Part shown: one piece after another, positions 34,349 to 43,376 of the stretch | Layout of the letters: each line of letters begins with the position of its first letter | Numbering within the stretch: the first letter of the stretch is position 1 | Assembly: GCF_004322705.1 (NCBI RefSeq) | Contig: NZ_SIZZ01000002.1 | Coordinates: forward strand, 248,001 to 312,000 | Length of the DNA: 64,000 nucleotides | Origin: Dyella terrae | GTDB lineage: Bacteria; Pseudomonadota; Gammaproteobacteria; Xanthomonadales; Rhodanobacteraceae | Direction: 5' to 3' | Made by a program: the position numbers and the translations under genes | Notes under the pieces: generated by a model | The model's database searches: none | Told to the model about the DNA's origin: nothing | The model's input: only the letters and a program-made list of their open reading frames with translations

Positions 34349-37015
34349 ATGTTGAAGCACTCCACCCAGACCGTAGCGGGCAAGGCGGCCGGCAAGGGCG
34401 CGTCCGCCCCCGTGCGCGTCGCCGTCGCATTGGAAGCATTCCGCCATAACGAGGCCCTCTTTGCCGCGCTGGACACCAGCGCTGCCGGCCTTAACGAAGA
34501 ACAGATCGCCGAGCGCCTCGACCGCGACGGCGCCAACGAGGTATCGCACGAGAAGCCACCGCACTGGTCGCGCCAGCTCCTGCGCGCCTTCAAGAACCCC
34601 TTCATCATCGTGCTGCTGGTGCTCGCCGGCGTGCAGCTGTTCACCGATGACGAAGACCTTACCGGCCCGATCATCATCGCGGTGATGGTTGCCATCAGCG
34701 TGCTGCTCAGTTTCACGCAGGAGTTCCGCTCGTCGCAGGCCGCGGAGAAGCTCAAAGCCATGGTGCGCAATACCGCCACCGTGACCCGCCGTGCGTCCGA
34801 TGGTCACAGCGAACGGATCGAAGTGCCGGTCGGCGAACTGGTTGCCGGCGACATCGTGCATCTCGCCGCGGGCGACATGGTGCCCGCCGACCTGCGCCTG
34901 TTCAGCGCGAAAGACCTTTTCATCAGCCAGGCCATCCTCACCGGCGAATCGCTGCCGGTGGAGAAAGCGGCTCCCACGCCTGCACAAGTGGCCGAATTCG
35001 GCGGCCGCGACGAGCACGACAATCCGCTGGATCTGCCGACGGTCTGCTACATGGGCACCAACGTCGTCAGCGGCACCGCGAGCGCCGTCGTGGTCGCGAC
35101 CGGTTCGCGCACGTACCTGGGCTCACTCGCCCGAACCATCGTCGGCCAGCGCGTGCAGACCAGCTTCGATCGTGGCGTGAACAGCGTCAGCTGGCTGCTG
35201 ATCCGCTTCATGGCGGTGATGGTGCCGATCGTTTTCCTCATCAACTGGGTCGACAAGGGCGACTGGCTGCAGGCTTTCCTGTTCGCCCTTTCCGTCGCCG
35301 TTGGCCTGACGCCGGAAATGCTGCCGCTGATCGTCACCGCGAACCTGGGCAAGGGCGCCATGGCGATGTCCAAGCGCAAGGTCGTGGTCAAGCGCCTCAA
35401 CGCGATCCAGAATTTCGGCGCGATGGACGTGCTGTGCACGGACAAGACCGGCACGCTCACCCTCGACAAGATCGTGCTCGAACGCCACCTCGACCTGTAC
35501 GGTGAAGAGTCGGACGAGGCACTGGAGTACGGCTACCTCAACAGCCGCTTCCAGACGGGCCTGAAGAACCTCATGGACAAGGCGGTGCTGGCCCATCGCG
35601 ATCTCGAAGAGGCCGCGGCGCATTACCGCATCGTCGACGAGATTCCGTTCGACTTCCAGCGTCGCCGCATGTCGGTGGTGCTGGGCAATGGTGACGGCAA
35701 CGAGTTGCTGGTGTGCAAGGGCGCGGTCGAGGAGATGCTGTCGATCTGCGTCAGCGTCAAGGCGGGCGACGAGATTCTGCCGATGACGGACGAGATGCGC
35801 GCCGACATCAAGGCGATGACGCGTCGTCTCAACGAGGATGGCCTTCGCGTGCTGGTCGTTGCGATCAAGCATCAGCCGCCGGCGAAGCGTGCCTATGGCG
35901 TGGGCGATGAAAGTGGCCTTACGGCTATCGGCTGCCTGGCCTTCCTCGATCCGCCGAAGGACACGGCCGCCACGGCCATCGCCGCCCTGCATCAGCACGG
36001 CGTTGCGGTGAAGGTCATCACGGGCGATAACGAGGCGGTGACGCGCAAGATCTGCCGCGAAGTCGGTCTCGATGTGGAGTACTCGCTGCAAGGCAAGCAC
36101 ATCGAACCGCTCGACGACGCGCAGCTGGACGAAGTGGTCCAGCGCACGACCGTGTTCGCGAAAATGTCGCCGCTGCAGAAAGCGCGCGTGGTGAAGTCGC
36201 TCCAGCGCCAGGGCCACACCGTGGGCTTCCTCGGCGACGGCATCAACGACGCACCGGCCCTGCGCGAGGCGGACGTCGGCATCTCGGTCGATACGGCCAC
36301 GGACATCGCCAAGGAATCGGCGGACATCATCCTGCTGGAAAAGAATCTGATGGTGCTGGAGGAGGGCGTGCTCGAAGGGCGCGTCACCTTCGGCAACATC
36401 ATGAAGTACATCAAAATGACGGCCAGCTCGAACTTCGGCAACGTGTTCAGCGTGCTGGTGGCGAGTGCCTTCCTGCCGTTCCTGCCGATGTTGCCGCTGC
36501 AGATCCTGGTGCAGAACCTGCTTTACGACATCTCGCAGCTGTCGATTCCGTTCGATCGCATGGACGAGGAATATCTGTCGCGACCGCGCAAGTGGGATGC
36601 CAGTGATATTGGTCGTTTCATGGTGTGGATCGGCCCGGTCAGCTCGATCTTCGACATGACGACGTTCTGGCTGATGTGGCATTACTTCGGCGCCAATGGG
36701 CCCGAGCACCAGTCGCTGTTCCAGTCCGGCTGGTTCATCGAGGGCCTGCTGTCGCAGACGCTGATCGTGCACATGATCCGCACGCGCCGCGTGCCGTTCC
36801 TGCAGAGCGTGGCCGCTGCGCCGGTACTGGCCCTGACGACGGCGATCATCATCATCGGCATGCTGGTGCCGTATTCGGCGCTCGGCGCGAAGATCGGCAT
36901 GGTGCCGCTGCCGCCGGTGTACTTCGCCTGGCTGGCGGTGACGCTGCTGTGCTACTGCGGACTCACGCAGCTGATGAAGGTGATCTACATCCGCCGCTAC
37001 GGTCGCTGGCTGTAA
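34349..37015 (+). CDS. mgtA: Magnesium-translocating P-type ATPase
   Basis: P3B-type ATPase that imports Mg2+ through the inner membrane. The 888 residues show an N-terminal cation-ATPase domain, the actuator TGES motif (ILTGESLPVEK), the phosphorylated aspartate D365 in CTDKTGTLT, the GDGINDAPALREADVG hinge, and six C-terminal helices. KRLNAIQNFGAMDVLCTDK and YDISQLSIPFDRMD are characteristic of MgtA/MgtB. The start ATG 34349 has GGAAGCGAG upstream. The long leader with small ORFs suggests post-initiation control, as MgtA genes of enteric bacteria have, but with different sequences. It ends in a strong terminator. Confidence 0.97.
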   Translation: MLKHSTQTVAGKAAGKGASAPVRVAVALEAFRHNEALFAALDTSAAGLNEEQIAERLDRDGANEVSHEKPPHWSRQLLRAFKNPFIIVLLVLAGVQLFTDDEDLTGPIIIAVMVAISVLLSFTQEFRSSQAAEKLKAMVRNTATVTRRASDGHSERIEVPVGELVAGDIVHLAAGDMVPADLRLFSAKDLFISQAILTGESLPVEKAAPTPAQVAEFGGRDEHDNPLDLPTVCYMGTNVVSGTASAVVVATGSRTYLGSLARTIVGQRVQTSFDRGVNSVSWLLIRFMAVMVPIVFLINWVDKGDWLQAFLFALSVAVGLTPEMLPLIVTANLGKGAMAMSKRKVVVKRLNAIQNFGAMDVLCTDKTGTLTLDKIVLERHLDLYGEESDEALEYGYLNSRFQTGLKNLMDKAVLAHRDLEEAAAHYRIVDEIPFDFQRRRMSVVLGNGDGNELLVCKGAVEEMLSICVSVKAGDEILPMTDEMRADIKAMTRRLNEDGLRVLVVAIKHQPPAKRAYGVGDESGLTAIGCLAFLDPPKDTAATAIAALHQHGVAVKVITGDNEAVTRKICREVGLDVEYSLQGKHIEPLDDAQLDEVVQRTTVFAKMSPLQKARVVKSLQRQGHTVGFLGDGINDAPALREADVGISVDTATDIAKESADIILLEKNLMVLEEGVLEGRVTFGNIMKYIKMTASSNFGNVFSVLVASAFLPFLPMLPLQILVQNLLYDISQLSIPFDRMDEEYLSRPRKWDASDIGRFMVWIGPVSSIFDMTTFWLMWHYFGANGPEHQSLFQSGWFIEGLLSQTLIVHMIRTRRVPFLQSVAAAPVLALTTAIIIIGMLVPYSALGAKIGMVPLPPVYFAWLAVTLLCYCGLTQLMKVIYIRRYGRWL

Positions 37016-37030
37016 CCAACCGCCAAAAAA

Positions 37031-37056
37031 AACGCCCTGGCCATGCCCAGGGCGTT
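37031..37056. terminator. Bidirectional terminator between mgtA and dedA
   Basis: AACGCCCTGG (37031-37040) and CCAGGGCGTT (37047-37056) with a six-base loop, flanked by A8 on the left and T-rich sequence on the right; suits both convergent genes. Confidence 0.92.
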
Positions 37057-37095
37057 TTTGTTTTGATCGTTGTCAGTGCGGAATGCCTGACGACC

Positions 37096-37728
37096 TCAGC
37101 CGCCGATCTCCCGCGCGCAAGCCGCCTGCTTGCGCTTGTGGCGCCACCACAGGAACAGCACCACGAGCAGGATGATGCCGCCGAGCACCCAAAGGCTGCT
37201 CTGGCCGCGGCGAATCCACATCATCAACCATTCGTGGTTGTTGGCTCCGAAGTAACCCAGGTAGACCCAGATCGGCACGCTGATCAGCGCCGCGAAACCA
37301 TCCAGCAGCAAGAAGCGCATGAAGGACACGCGGTGCGTGGTGCCGGCGGTGATGTAGACCGCCGTGCGCATGCCCGGGAGGAAGCGCGCGATGAACATCA
37401 GGCGGTTGCCGTAACGCTCGAATTTCTCCTGCACCTTGGCATAGCGCTCGGGCGTGAGGACGCGCGCGACGACGCGCCACTGCAGGATGCGCGCGCCGTA
37501 ATGGTGGCCCAGCAGAAACATGCCGGAGTCGCCCAGCAGGACGCCCACCATCGAGACGCCGAACATGACGTGCACGTTGCCGTAGCCCAGTCCCGTGATC
37601 ACGCCACCGGCGACCAGGGTGATGTCTTCGGGCAAAGGCGCACCGGCACCGCAGAGCAGCAGCGCGATAAACACCGCTGCGTAGCCATTCTCGGCAAACA
37701 GCGTGATCAGTCGTTCAAGCAGGTCCAT
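37096..37728 (-). CDS. DedA-family membrane protein
   Basis: Inner-membrane protein of the DedA/SNARE-associated (PF09335) superfamily, implicated in lipid-carrier (undecaprenyl phosphate) flipping and envelope homeostasis. Visible signatures are PLPEDITLVAGGVITGLGY (the E/D-containing re-entrant loop), GDSGMFLLGHHYG, and the RFLPGMRTAVYITAGT motif with the conserved arginines. The length is 210 residues with about five hydrophobic segments, and the C-terminal tail is basic. Convergent with mgtA. Confidence 0.92.
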   Translation of the reverse strand: MDLLERLITLFAENGYAAVFIALLLCGAGAPLPEDITLVAGGVITGLGYGNVHVMFGVSMVGVLLGDSGMFLLGHHYGARILQWRVVARVLTPERYAKVQEKFERYGNRLMFIARFLPGMRTAVYITAGTTHRVSFMRFLLLDGFAALISVPIWVYLGYFGANNHEWLMMWIRRGQSSLWVLGGIILLVVLFLWWRHKRKQAACAREIGG

Positions 37729-37906
37729 CCACGTCCTTGCCGTTCGTTGCCGTCCCCTCCCACGGGTGGGCCGGGCGATGATCCCACAGGGGGCCGTTCA
37801 GGCCGATCACCCATGGGATGGAACGTCCAAGAATAACCGGAAGCGGGGCGAAGACTGGAGTCCGGGCTATGGCGCGGTGCAGCGTAGGCGTGGCGATGCC
37901 TTCGGG

Positions 37907-39664
37907 TCAGCCGGGACCTTCGGCAGCGGTCGCGGGGCGGGCGCGGGCTGCCAGCAGTTCGCGCAGCTCGGCCTTTTCGGCGCCCGTCAGCTGGCCTTCG
38001 CGGCTCTTGCCGGTGAGGAACAGCCGGCGCTGATCGGCGGCGAGCTGCTCCATGCGTTGCAGGGCCTCGAAGAACTCCACTCGCTGAAGTTCGGGCTCGC
38101 CTGCCATGGTGGCGGCCATGAGTTTGGAGAGCGCGCCGTACTCGCTGCGGTCGCGATAGTGCTCGACCATCATGGCGGGGCTGATGCCGGGACGGGAGCG
38201 CGCCAGATCAATCAACTCGGCCAGAAGATCCACGCCGGGCTTTTCCAGGCGCAGGAAGCCGTAGGGGCGCTCGACCTGATCCGACATGCCTGGCTGCGTC
38301 AGCAACAAGGCGATCGTCGTGCGCACGAGACTGCGCTGGATGCTGACCGTGTTCGCTGTCGGACGCTTGGCCGGTTCGGCCTCGAACACCGCCCGGGCAC
38401 CGGTACGTTTCTGGAGCTCCTGGCCCATCAGATCGCGGAATGCGCCATCGGGCAGGCGTGCGATCAGCGGACGCGCCCGCTCGGCCAGCCGGGCTCGACC
38501 ATCGAGACTGGCCACGTCGACATCGTGGGCGAGTTCGCTGAAGAAGTACTCGGACAACGGCGTGGCGTTCTTCAGGCGCTGCTCGAAACCTGACTTGCCT
38601 TCCTTGCGGATGAGCGTGTCCGGATCCTCGCCATCGGGCAGGAACAGGAAATACGCCTGACGACCGTCGCGCAGCCGCGGCAGCGCCGATTCCAGCGCCT
38701 TCCATGCTGCCGCACGACCGGCGCGATCGCCGTCGAAGCAGAACACCACGTCGGGCGCGGCACGGAACAGCACTTCGGTGTGATCGGGCGTGGTCGCGGT
38801 GCCCAGCGTGGCTACCGCGATGGGCAGCCCCGCCTGATGCATGGCGATGACGTCCATGTAGCCTTCCACCACCACGATGCGTTGCAGGTTGCTGTTGGCC
38901 TGCTTCACCTGCCACAGCGCGAAGAGTTCGCGACCCTTGTGGAACAGCGGGGTTTCCGGCGAATTGAGGTACTTGGGGCCGATGTTCTGGTCGGCCGATT
39001 TCTCCTGCAGGATGCGGCCGCCAAAGGCGATCACGCGTCCCCGCCGGTCCATGATCGGGAACATCAGGCGTTCGCGGAAGCGATCGTATTTGTTGCCGCG
39101 CTCGTTGCTCGCCACCATGCCGGCTTCGTTGAGCAACTGCATGCGGCGCGAATCGGTGCCGAGCTTCTTGATGACGCCGTCGTAGCCGGCCGGCGCCCAG
39201 CCGATGCGGAAGCGCGCGATGGTGTCGGCATCCAGCCCGCGCTTCTTGCAGTAGGCCTGCGCCTCGGTGCTGCGCGGCAGCTCGCCTTCATACCAACGGG
39301 CGCTCGCGTCGAGGAGGCTGTAGAGGTCGGTGCGGTCCTCGCGAGGCGCGTTGTCCCGGCCCCCTTCGTAGGGCACTTTCAGACCAACGTTCTGCGCCAG
39401 TTCCTCGACCGCGTCCGGGAACTCAAGCCGGTCGTAATCCATCAGGAACTTGATCGCGCTGCCGTGCGCGCCACAGCCGAAGCAATGGAAGAACTGCTTG
39501 GCGGGGCTGACGTAAAACGACGGCGAGCGTTCGTTATGGAACGGGCAACAGGCCGTCCACTCGCGCCCGGCCTTCTTCAGCGGCACGCGCCGCTCGATCA
39601 CGTCGACGATGTCGACGCGGGAAAGCAGTTCGTCAATGAAGGTGTCGGGAATGCGGCCTTTCAT
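37907..39664 (-). CDS. dnaG: DNA primase
   Basis: Makes RNA primers for chromosome replication. The N-terminal CHC2 zinc-binding domain has C40, H43, C61 and C64 (CCPFHNERSPSF ... HCFGCGAHGS). The TOPRIM catalytic core shows VVEGYMDVIAMHQAG and the acidic FCFDGDRAG. The C-terminal ~130 residues bind the DnaB helicase. The length of 585 is normal. It is transcribed in the same direction as yqeY and rpsU, but a GNAT gene on the other strand and a DUF1328 gene lie between them, so it has probably lost direct operon linkage with rpsU. Confidence 0.97.
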   Translation of the reverse strand: MKGRIPDTFIDELLSRVDIVDVIERRVPLKKAGREWTACCPFHNERSPSFYVSPAKQFFHCFGCGAHGSAIKFLMDYDRLEFPDAVEELAQNVGLKVPYEGGRDNAPREDRTDLYSLLDASARWYEGELPRSTEAQAYCKKRGLDADTIARFRIGWAPAGYDGVIKKLGTDSRRMQLLNEAGMVASNERGNKYDRFRERLMFPIMDRRGRVIAFGGRILQEKSADQNIGPKYLNSPETPLFHKGRELFALWQVKQANSNLQRIVVVEGYMDVIAMHQAGLPIAVATLGTATTPDHTEVLFRAAPDVVFCFDGDRAGRAAAWKALESALPRLRDGRQAYFLFLPDGEDPDTLIRKEGKSGFEQRLKNATPLSEYFFSELAHDVDVASLDGRARLAERARPLIARLPDGAFRDLMGQELQKRTGARAVFEAEPAKRPTANTVSIQRSLVRTTIALLLTQPGMSDQVERPYGFLRLEKPGVDLLAELIDLARSRPGISPAMMVEHYRDRSEYGALSKLMAATMAGEPELQRVEFFEALQRMEQLAADQRRLFLTGKSREGQLTGAEKAELRELLAARARPATAAEGPG

Positions 39665-39709
39665 CCGTGTAGTGTAAGGCCTGTGCCATCCACGTCAGGG
39701 GAATCGTTT

Positions 39710-40336
39710 GTGGCTCAACCCATCGTTTTTCGTCCGGCGCGTCCCGATGACATCGACGCGGCCGTGCCCTTGATCCATCAATCCGGCCCCGCCGCCTTTG
39801 ACTATGTTTTCAGCGTGCCCGGCGTTGGGGATGCCCAGGCCTTCCTGCGCCACGCCTTTGCCGAAGGCGGGGGCGAGTTTGGGTGGCGCAACCATCATGT
39901 GGGCGAGCTGGATGGCCGCGTGGTCGTGGTCGGTGCGGCGTATGGTGGCGACACCCATTGGCCGTTCACGGTGGCGGCGGCCCGGCAGATCCTCGGGCAC
40001 TTTGGCTGGGGACGGGGCGCCGGGGTGATCGTGCGCGGATTGCGCGTGGAGGGCGTCATCCCGCCACCTTCGGGCGCCATGCTCTACCTGGCGCATCTGG
40101 CGGTTCATCCTGAGCTGCAGGGCAGGGGCGTGGGCGGGGCGCTGATCGACTATCTGGCGGCGCTGCGCCGCGACCCATCCCTTCCTTTGACCCTCGATGT
40201 CTCGGCGGCCAATCCACGCGCCCAGGCCTTGTATGAGCGACTTGGCTTCGTGGTGACGCGGGAACGTCCCTCGGCCTTGTCCAACGCCCAGGGCGCCGTG
40301 GCGGCGCATCGTCGCATGGAGCGACGCCAGGGTTGA
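39710..40336 (+). CDS. GNAT-family N-acetyltransferase
   Basis: A 208-residue acetyl-CoA-dependent acetyltransferase. The start MAQPIVFRPARPDDIDAAVP is the usual beta1-alpha1 unit. The acetyl-CoA pyrophosphate loop is HPELQGRGVGGALI, and the C-terminal motif is NPRAQALYERLGFVV. Substrate unknown. GTG 39710 is chosen: AGGGGA lies about seven bases upstream; another GTG at 39682 is in frame. The 45-base space to divergent dnaG must hold both promoters. A perfect hairpin separates it from the DUF1328 gene. Confidence 0.88.
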   Translation: MAQPIVFRPARPDDIDAAVPLIHQSGPAAFDYVFSVPGVGDAQAFLRHAFAEGGGEFGWRNHHVGELDGRVVVVGAAYGGDTHWPFTVAAARQILGHFGWGRGAGVIVRGLRVEGVIPPPSGAMLYLAHLAVHPELQGRGVGGALIDYLAALRRDPSLPLTLDVSAANPRAQALYERLGFVVTRERPSALSNAQGAVAAHRRMERRQG

Positions 40337-40342
40337 ATCTGC

Positions 40343-40371
40343 GGCCCGCCCATCCCGCGGATGGGCGGGCC
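40343..40371. terminator. Perfect 13-bp hairpin between the GNAT and DUF1328 genes
   Basis: GGCCCGCCCATCC (40343-40355) and GGATGGGCGGGCC (40359-40371), three-base loop, between convergent stops. It lacks a strong T tract; it probably serves as a bidirectional transcription end or RNA-stabilising structure. Confidence 0.7.
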
Positions 40372-40377
40372 TTGCCG

Positions 40378-40548
40378 CTACGCCATCTTGAGAATGCCGA
40401 AGACCGCGAGCAGCGCGATCAGGAACAGGATCAGGAAGATGGCGAACAGGATCTTGGCGATGGTGCCGGTCGCACCGGCGACGCCGGTAAAGCCGAGCCA
40501 GCCAGTGACCAGGGACACGATGGCGAAAATGATGGCCCACTTGAGCAT
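40378..40548 (-). CDS. DUF1328 small membrane protein (YtjA-like)
   Basis: A 56-residue protein, MLKWAIIFAIVSLVTGWLGF at the start and VFGILKMA at the end, with two hydrophobic helices separated by the GVAGATGTIAK loop: the full DUF1328 pattern. The function is not established; family members are often stress-induced. GGGAG lies about seven bases upstream of the ATG on the minus strand. It sits between dnaG/GNAT and yqeY and was probably inserted into the old rpsU-dnaG linkage. Confidence 0.9.
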   Translation of the reverse strand: MLKWAIIFAIVSLVTGWLGFTGVAGATGTIAKILFAIFLILFLIALLAVFGILKMA

Positions 40549-40740
40549 GCTTTCTCCCTCTTGAGGTGGCGCCGACGTGTCTGGCGCGGTGGGGGAGGTT
40601 TAGCGGGCGAAATGTGAAGACGGCGGCTGCCGCATGCAGCGGCGCGCGGGGCTGTTCAGGTTTATCACGATGACGTGAAGGGAACGCCCGGCGGCACGCC
40701 TAAGGCCCCGGTGGGGCGCTTCCGATCACGATGGCGAAAC

Positions 40741-41184
40741 TCAGGCCAGGCGGGCCTTGATGCGGCCGGACACCACGGCCATGTCGGCGCGGCCGGCGGC
40801 CTTTTCCTTCACGGCGGCCACCACCTTGCCCATGTCGCGGGCCGTGCTGGCGCCGGTTTCGGCGATGGCAGCGTCAATCAGGGCGTCAATCTCAGCTTCG
40901 CTGAGCTTGGCCGGAAGGTAGGCCTCGATCACCACCATCTCGGCCTTTTCGACGTCGGCCAGGTCCTGGCGGCTGGCGGCCTCGTACTGGGTGACCGAGT
41001 CACGGCGCTGCTTGAGCATTTTTTCCAGCACCACGAGGGTCTGGGTGTCGTCCAGCTCGATGCGCTCGTCCACTTCACGCTGCTTGACGGCGGCCAGCAT
41101 CAGGCGGATCACCGCCAGGCGATGCTTGTCGCCGCCACGCATGGCGGTCTTCATGTCTTCGGTGAGCTGCTGCTTGAGGGACAT
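40741..41184 (-). CDS. yqeY: GatB/YqeY domain protein
   Basis: A 147-residue helical protein resembling the tRNA-binding tail domain of GatB. The sequence MSLKQQLTEDMKTAMRGGDK, then RLMLAAVKQREVDER and VVIEAYLPAKLSEAEI is diagnostic. Its role is not firmly known; its constant position after rpsU suggests a link to translation or tRNA amidation. ATG 41184 has GGAGAG upstream; a longer frame to 41250 is not supported. Confidence 0.94.
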   Translation of the reverse strand: MSLKQQLTEDMKTAMRGGDKHRLAVIRLMLAAVKQREVDERIELDDTQTLVVLEKMLKQRRDSVTQYEAASRQDLADVEKAEMVVIEAYLPAKLSEAEIDALIDAAIAETGASTARDMGKVVAAVKEKAAGRADMAVVSGRIKARLA

Positions 41185-41228
41185 GTCACTCTCCGTGGTG
41201 GCGTGAAGAAAATAGCGGAAACACATAA

Positions 41229-41258
41229 AGCCGGCGTTGCGCATGGGCAACGCCGGCT
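41229..41258 (-). terminator. Terminator/attenuator between rpsU and yqeY
   Basis: AGCCGGCGTTGC (41229-41240) and GCAACGCCGGCT (41247-41258) form a perfect 12-bp stem; on the minus strand it is followed by a T-rich stretch (TTTATGTGTTT). It may separate the highly expressed rpsU mRNA from yqeY. Confidence 0.8.
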
Positions 41259-41388
41259 AATGCTTGAGCTATGAGGCAGTGGCAGCGGATGAACGCGCCA
41301 ACTGCCGAGCCGTGCCTGATCCTGGAATGCCAGGAAGGGCGCCGAGGGCGCCAAAAGTCAGCCGATCCGCGCGGGGCGGATGACTAAC

Positions 41389-41604
41389 TCAGTACAGGCG
41401 GGTGCGACGCGAGGTATCGCGCGAGAGACGACGCAGGTGACGCTTCACCGCGGCGGCACGCTTGCGCTTGCGCTCCTGGGTCGGCTTTTCATAGAACTCG
41501 CGCTTGCGGGTCTCGGCCAGAACGCCGGCCTTTTCGCAGGTGCGCTTGAAGCGACGCAGGGCAAGCTCGAACGGCTCGTTCTCGCGAACTTTTACGCTGG
41601 GCAT
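41389..41604 (-). CDS. rpsU: 30S ribosomal protein S21
   Basis: A 71-residue basic ribosomal protein that helps the small subunit to engage mRNA ribosome-binding sites. The sequence [20 protein letters not shown] and the strongly basic end [14 protein letters not shown] are typical. GGAG precedes the ATG at 41604. It diverges from tsaD across 55 bases and leads the rpsU-yqeY direction, a conserved arrangement. Confidence 0.98.
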   Translation of the reverse strand: MPSVKVRENEPFELALRRFKRTCEKAGVLAETRKREFYEKPTQERKRKRAAAVKRHLRRLSRDTSRRTRLY

Positions 41605-41659
41605 GGAAACTCCGAGTGGTAAACTAGCCCGTCTGATCGGGCGAGCCGCGAAGTATAGC

Positions 41660-42733
41660 GTGGACACGACACAAATTTCAAAGCCCATCCTGGGCATAGA
41701 GACGTCTTGCGACGAAACCGGCGTGGCGGTGCTGCGCTGGGAGCCGGACGCGCCGGGTAAAGGCCTCCTTTCCCACACCCTTTACAGCCAGATCAAGCTC
41801 CATGCCGACTATGGCGGCGTGGTGCCTGAGCTTGCCAGCCGCGACCACGTGCGCAAGCTGCTGCCGCTGGTCCGCGAGGCCCTGGCCCAGGCGGGCCTGA
41901 CGCCCCAGGACCTGGGCGGCGTAGCTTACACGGCCGGTCCCGGCCTCGTCGGAGCCCTCCTCGTAGGCGCCTCCGCGGCCCGGGCCATGGCCTGGGCCCT
42001 GGGCGTGCCGGCCGTCGGCGTGCACCACATGGAGGGCCACTTGCTGGCTCCCCTGCTCGAGGAAGACCCCCCGGAGCCGCCTTTCGTGGCCCTGCTGGTG
42101 TCCGGCGGGCACTCCATGCTGGTCGAAGTCCGCGGCATCGGTGAATACCGGATCCTCGGCGACACGCTGGACGACGCCGCTGGCGAGGCATTCGACAAGA
42201 CCGCCAAGCTGATGGGCCTGCCCTATCCCGGCGGCCCGGCGCTCGCGGCACTGGCCCAGCAAGGCCGCCAGGGCGCGTACCGCTTCTCCCGGCCCATGAC
42301 GGACAGGCCGGGCCTCGATTTCAGCTTCTCGGGCCTCAAAACCCAGGTATTGCTGGCCTGGCAGCAGTCGGACCAGAGCGAGCAAACCCGCGCCGACATC
42401 GCGCGTGCCTTCGAAGAAGCCATCGTCGACACCCTGGCCATCAAATGCAGACGCGCCTTGCAGGCCACGAACACGCACCGCCTGGTCATCGCCGGCGGTG
42501 TCGGCGCCAACAAGCGCCTGCGTTCCGAGCTGGCCGACGCCGGTGCGAAGGAAGGCTTCAAGGTGTATTTCCCGCGCCTGCAGTTCTGCACCGACAACGG
42601 CGCGATGATTGCGCTTGCCGGCGCCATTCGCCTCGCCGCGGGCCAGCATCAGGATGCGTCCGTGCAAGTGTTCCCGCGCTGGGATCTGGAGTCGCTGCCA
42701 CCTGCGCTGGCAGCGGGGAACGGTGAACAGTAA
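41660..42733 (+). CDS. tsaD: tRNA N6-adenosine threonylcarbamoyltransferase
   Basis: Catalytic subunit of the TsaBDE machinery that forms t6A37 in tRNAs reading ANN codons. ASKHA-fold signatures are visible: [14 protein letters not shown], the metal-binding HHMEGH motif, [24 protein letters not shown] and the late [13 protein letters not shown]. The length of 357 is normal. The start GTG 41660 ([16 protein letters not shown]) is taken because the family starts just before GIETS; no ribosome site is visible, so it may be nearly leaderless, with TATAGC at 41654-41659. Confidence 0.95.
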   Translation: MDTTQISKPILGIETSCDETGVAVLRWEPDAPGKGLLSHTLYSQIKLHADYGGVVPELASRDHVRKLLPLVREALAQAGLTPQDLGGVAYTAGPGLVGALLVGASAARAMAWALGVPAVGVHHMEGHLLAPLLEEDPPEPPFVALLVSGGHSMLVEVRGIGEYRILGDTLDDAAGEAFDKTAKLMGLPYPGGPALAALAQQGRQGAYRFSRPMTDRPGLDFSFSGLKTQVLLAWQQSDQSEQTRADIARAFEEAIVDTLAIKCRRALQATNTHRLVIAGGVGANKRLRSELADAGAKEGFKVYFPRLQFCTDNGAMIALAGAIRLAAGQHQDASVQVFPRWDLESLPPALAAGNGEQ

Positions 42734-42858
42734 ACAGGAAGCGAGAAACAGAAAACGGTGAACGGGAAAAGCAGGCCCCTCAAGTAGACACTGCATCCGT
42801 CTCTACGAAGCGTTACGCTCTTACCCGTTTCCCCTTCCTCCCTTCACCGTTTACCGCT
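42721..42858. repeat. GGTGAAC / TTCACCG inverted-repeat tract before folB
   Basis: Repeated GGTGAACAG/GGTGAACGGGAAA words (from about 42721 and 42762) face CCCGTTTCCCC and TTCACCGTTTACCG words (to about 42858) around an 80-base centre. It resembles the shorter inverted repeat at 1924-1979. It spans the tsaD-folB gap. Confidence 0.5.
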
Positions 42859-42861
42859 CCT

Positions 42862-43227
42862 ATGGACATCGTTTTCATCGAAGACCTGCGCATCGACGCC
42901 GTCATCGGCATCTACGACTGGGAACGACGCGTGCGTCAGACCCTGTCGTTCGACATCGAAATGGCCTTCGACAACACGAAGCCTGCGGCAAGCGACAACA
43001 TTGCCGACACGCTCAACTACAAGGACGTGTCCAAGCGCCTGATGGATTTCGTCGGCAGCTCGAGCTTCGGCCTGGTCGAAACACTCGCCGAGCATTGCGC
43101 CGCGATCATTCGCGAAGAGTTCGGCGTGAGCTGGGTGCGTCTGAAGCTGTCCAAGCCGGGCGCCGTGCGCGGATCGAAGGCCGTGGGCGTGCGCATCGAG
43201 CGCGGCGACAGGTTGCGCTCAGACTGA
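42862..43227 (+). CDS. folB: Dihydroneopterin aldolase
   Basis: Cleaves 7,8-dihydroneopterin to 6-hydroxymethyl-dihydropterin in folate synthesis. The 121-residue tunnelling-fold protein starts MDIVFIEDLRIDAVIGIYDW, with the conserved glutamate in LVETLAEHCAAII and the lysine in VRLKLSKPGAV. The start ATG has no strong ribosome site. It is followed on the same strand by the MscS channel gene and folK, the next pathway enzyme, which argues for a shared transcript. Confidence 0.95.
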   Translation: MDIVFIEDLRIDAVIGIYDWERRVRQTLSFDIEMAFDNTKPAASDNIADTLNYKDVSKRLMDFVGSSSFGLVETLAEHCAAIIREEFGVSWVRLKLSKPGAVRGSKAVGVRIERGDRLRSD

Positions 43228-43376
43228 TCTGACAGCGTTTGAACGAAAGGGCGGGTAAGCTCGCACGCTTGCCCGGAACGCCATTCGTTCGCTGTGCACC
43301 TTTCCGGGGGATCGTGCCGCGTTGATTCGTGTGGCCTGCTCGTCGTGCGGATCGTCCCGCCGAACAGGAGTCGCCC

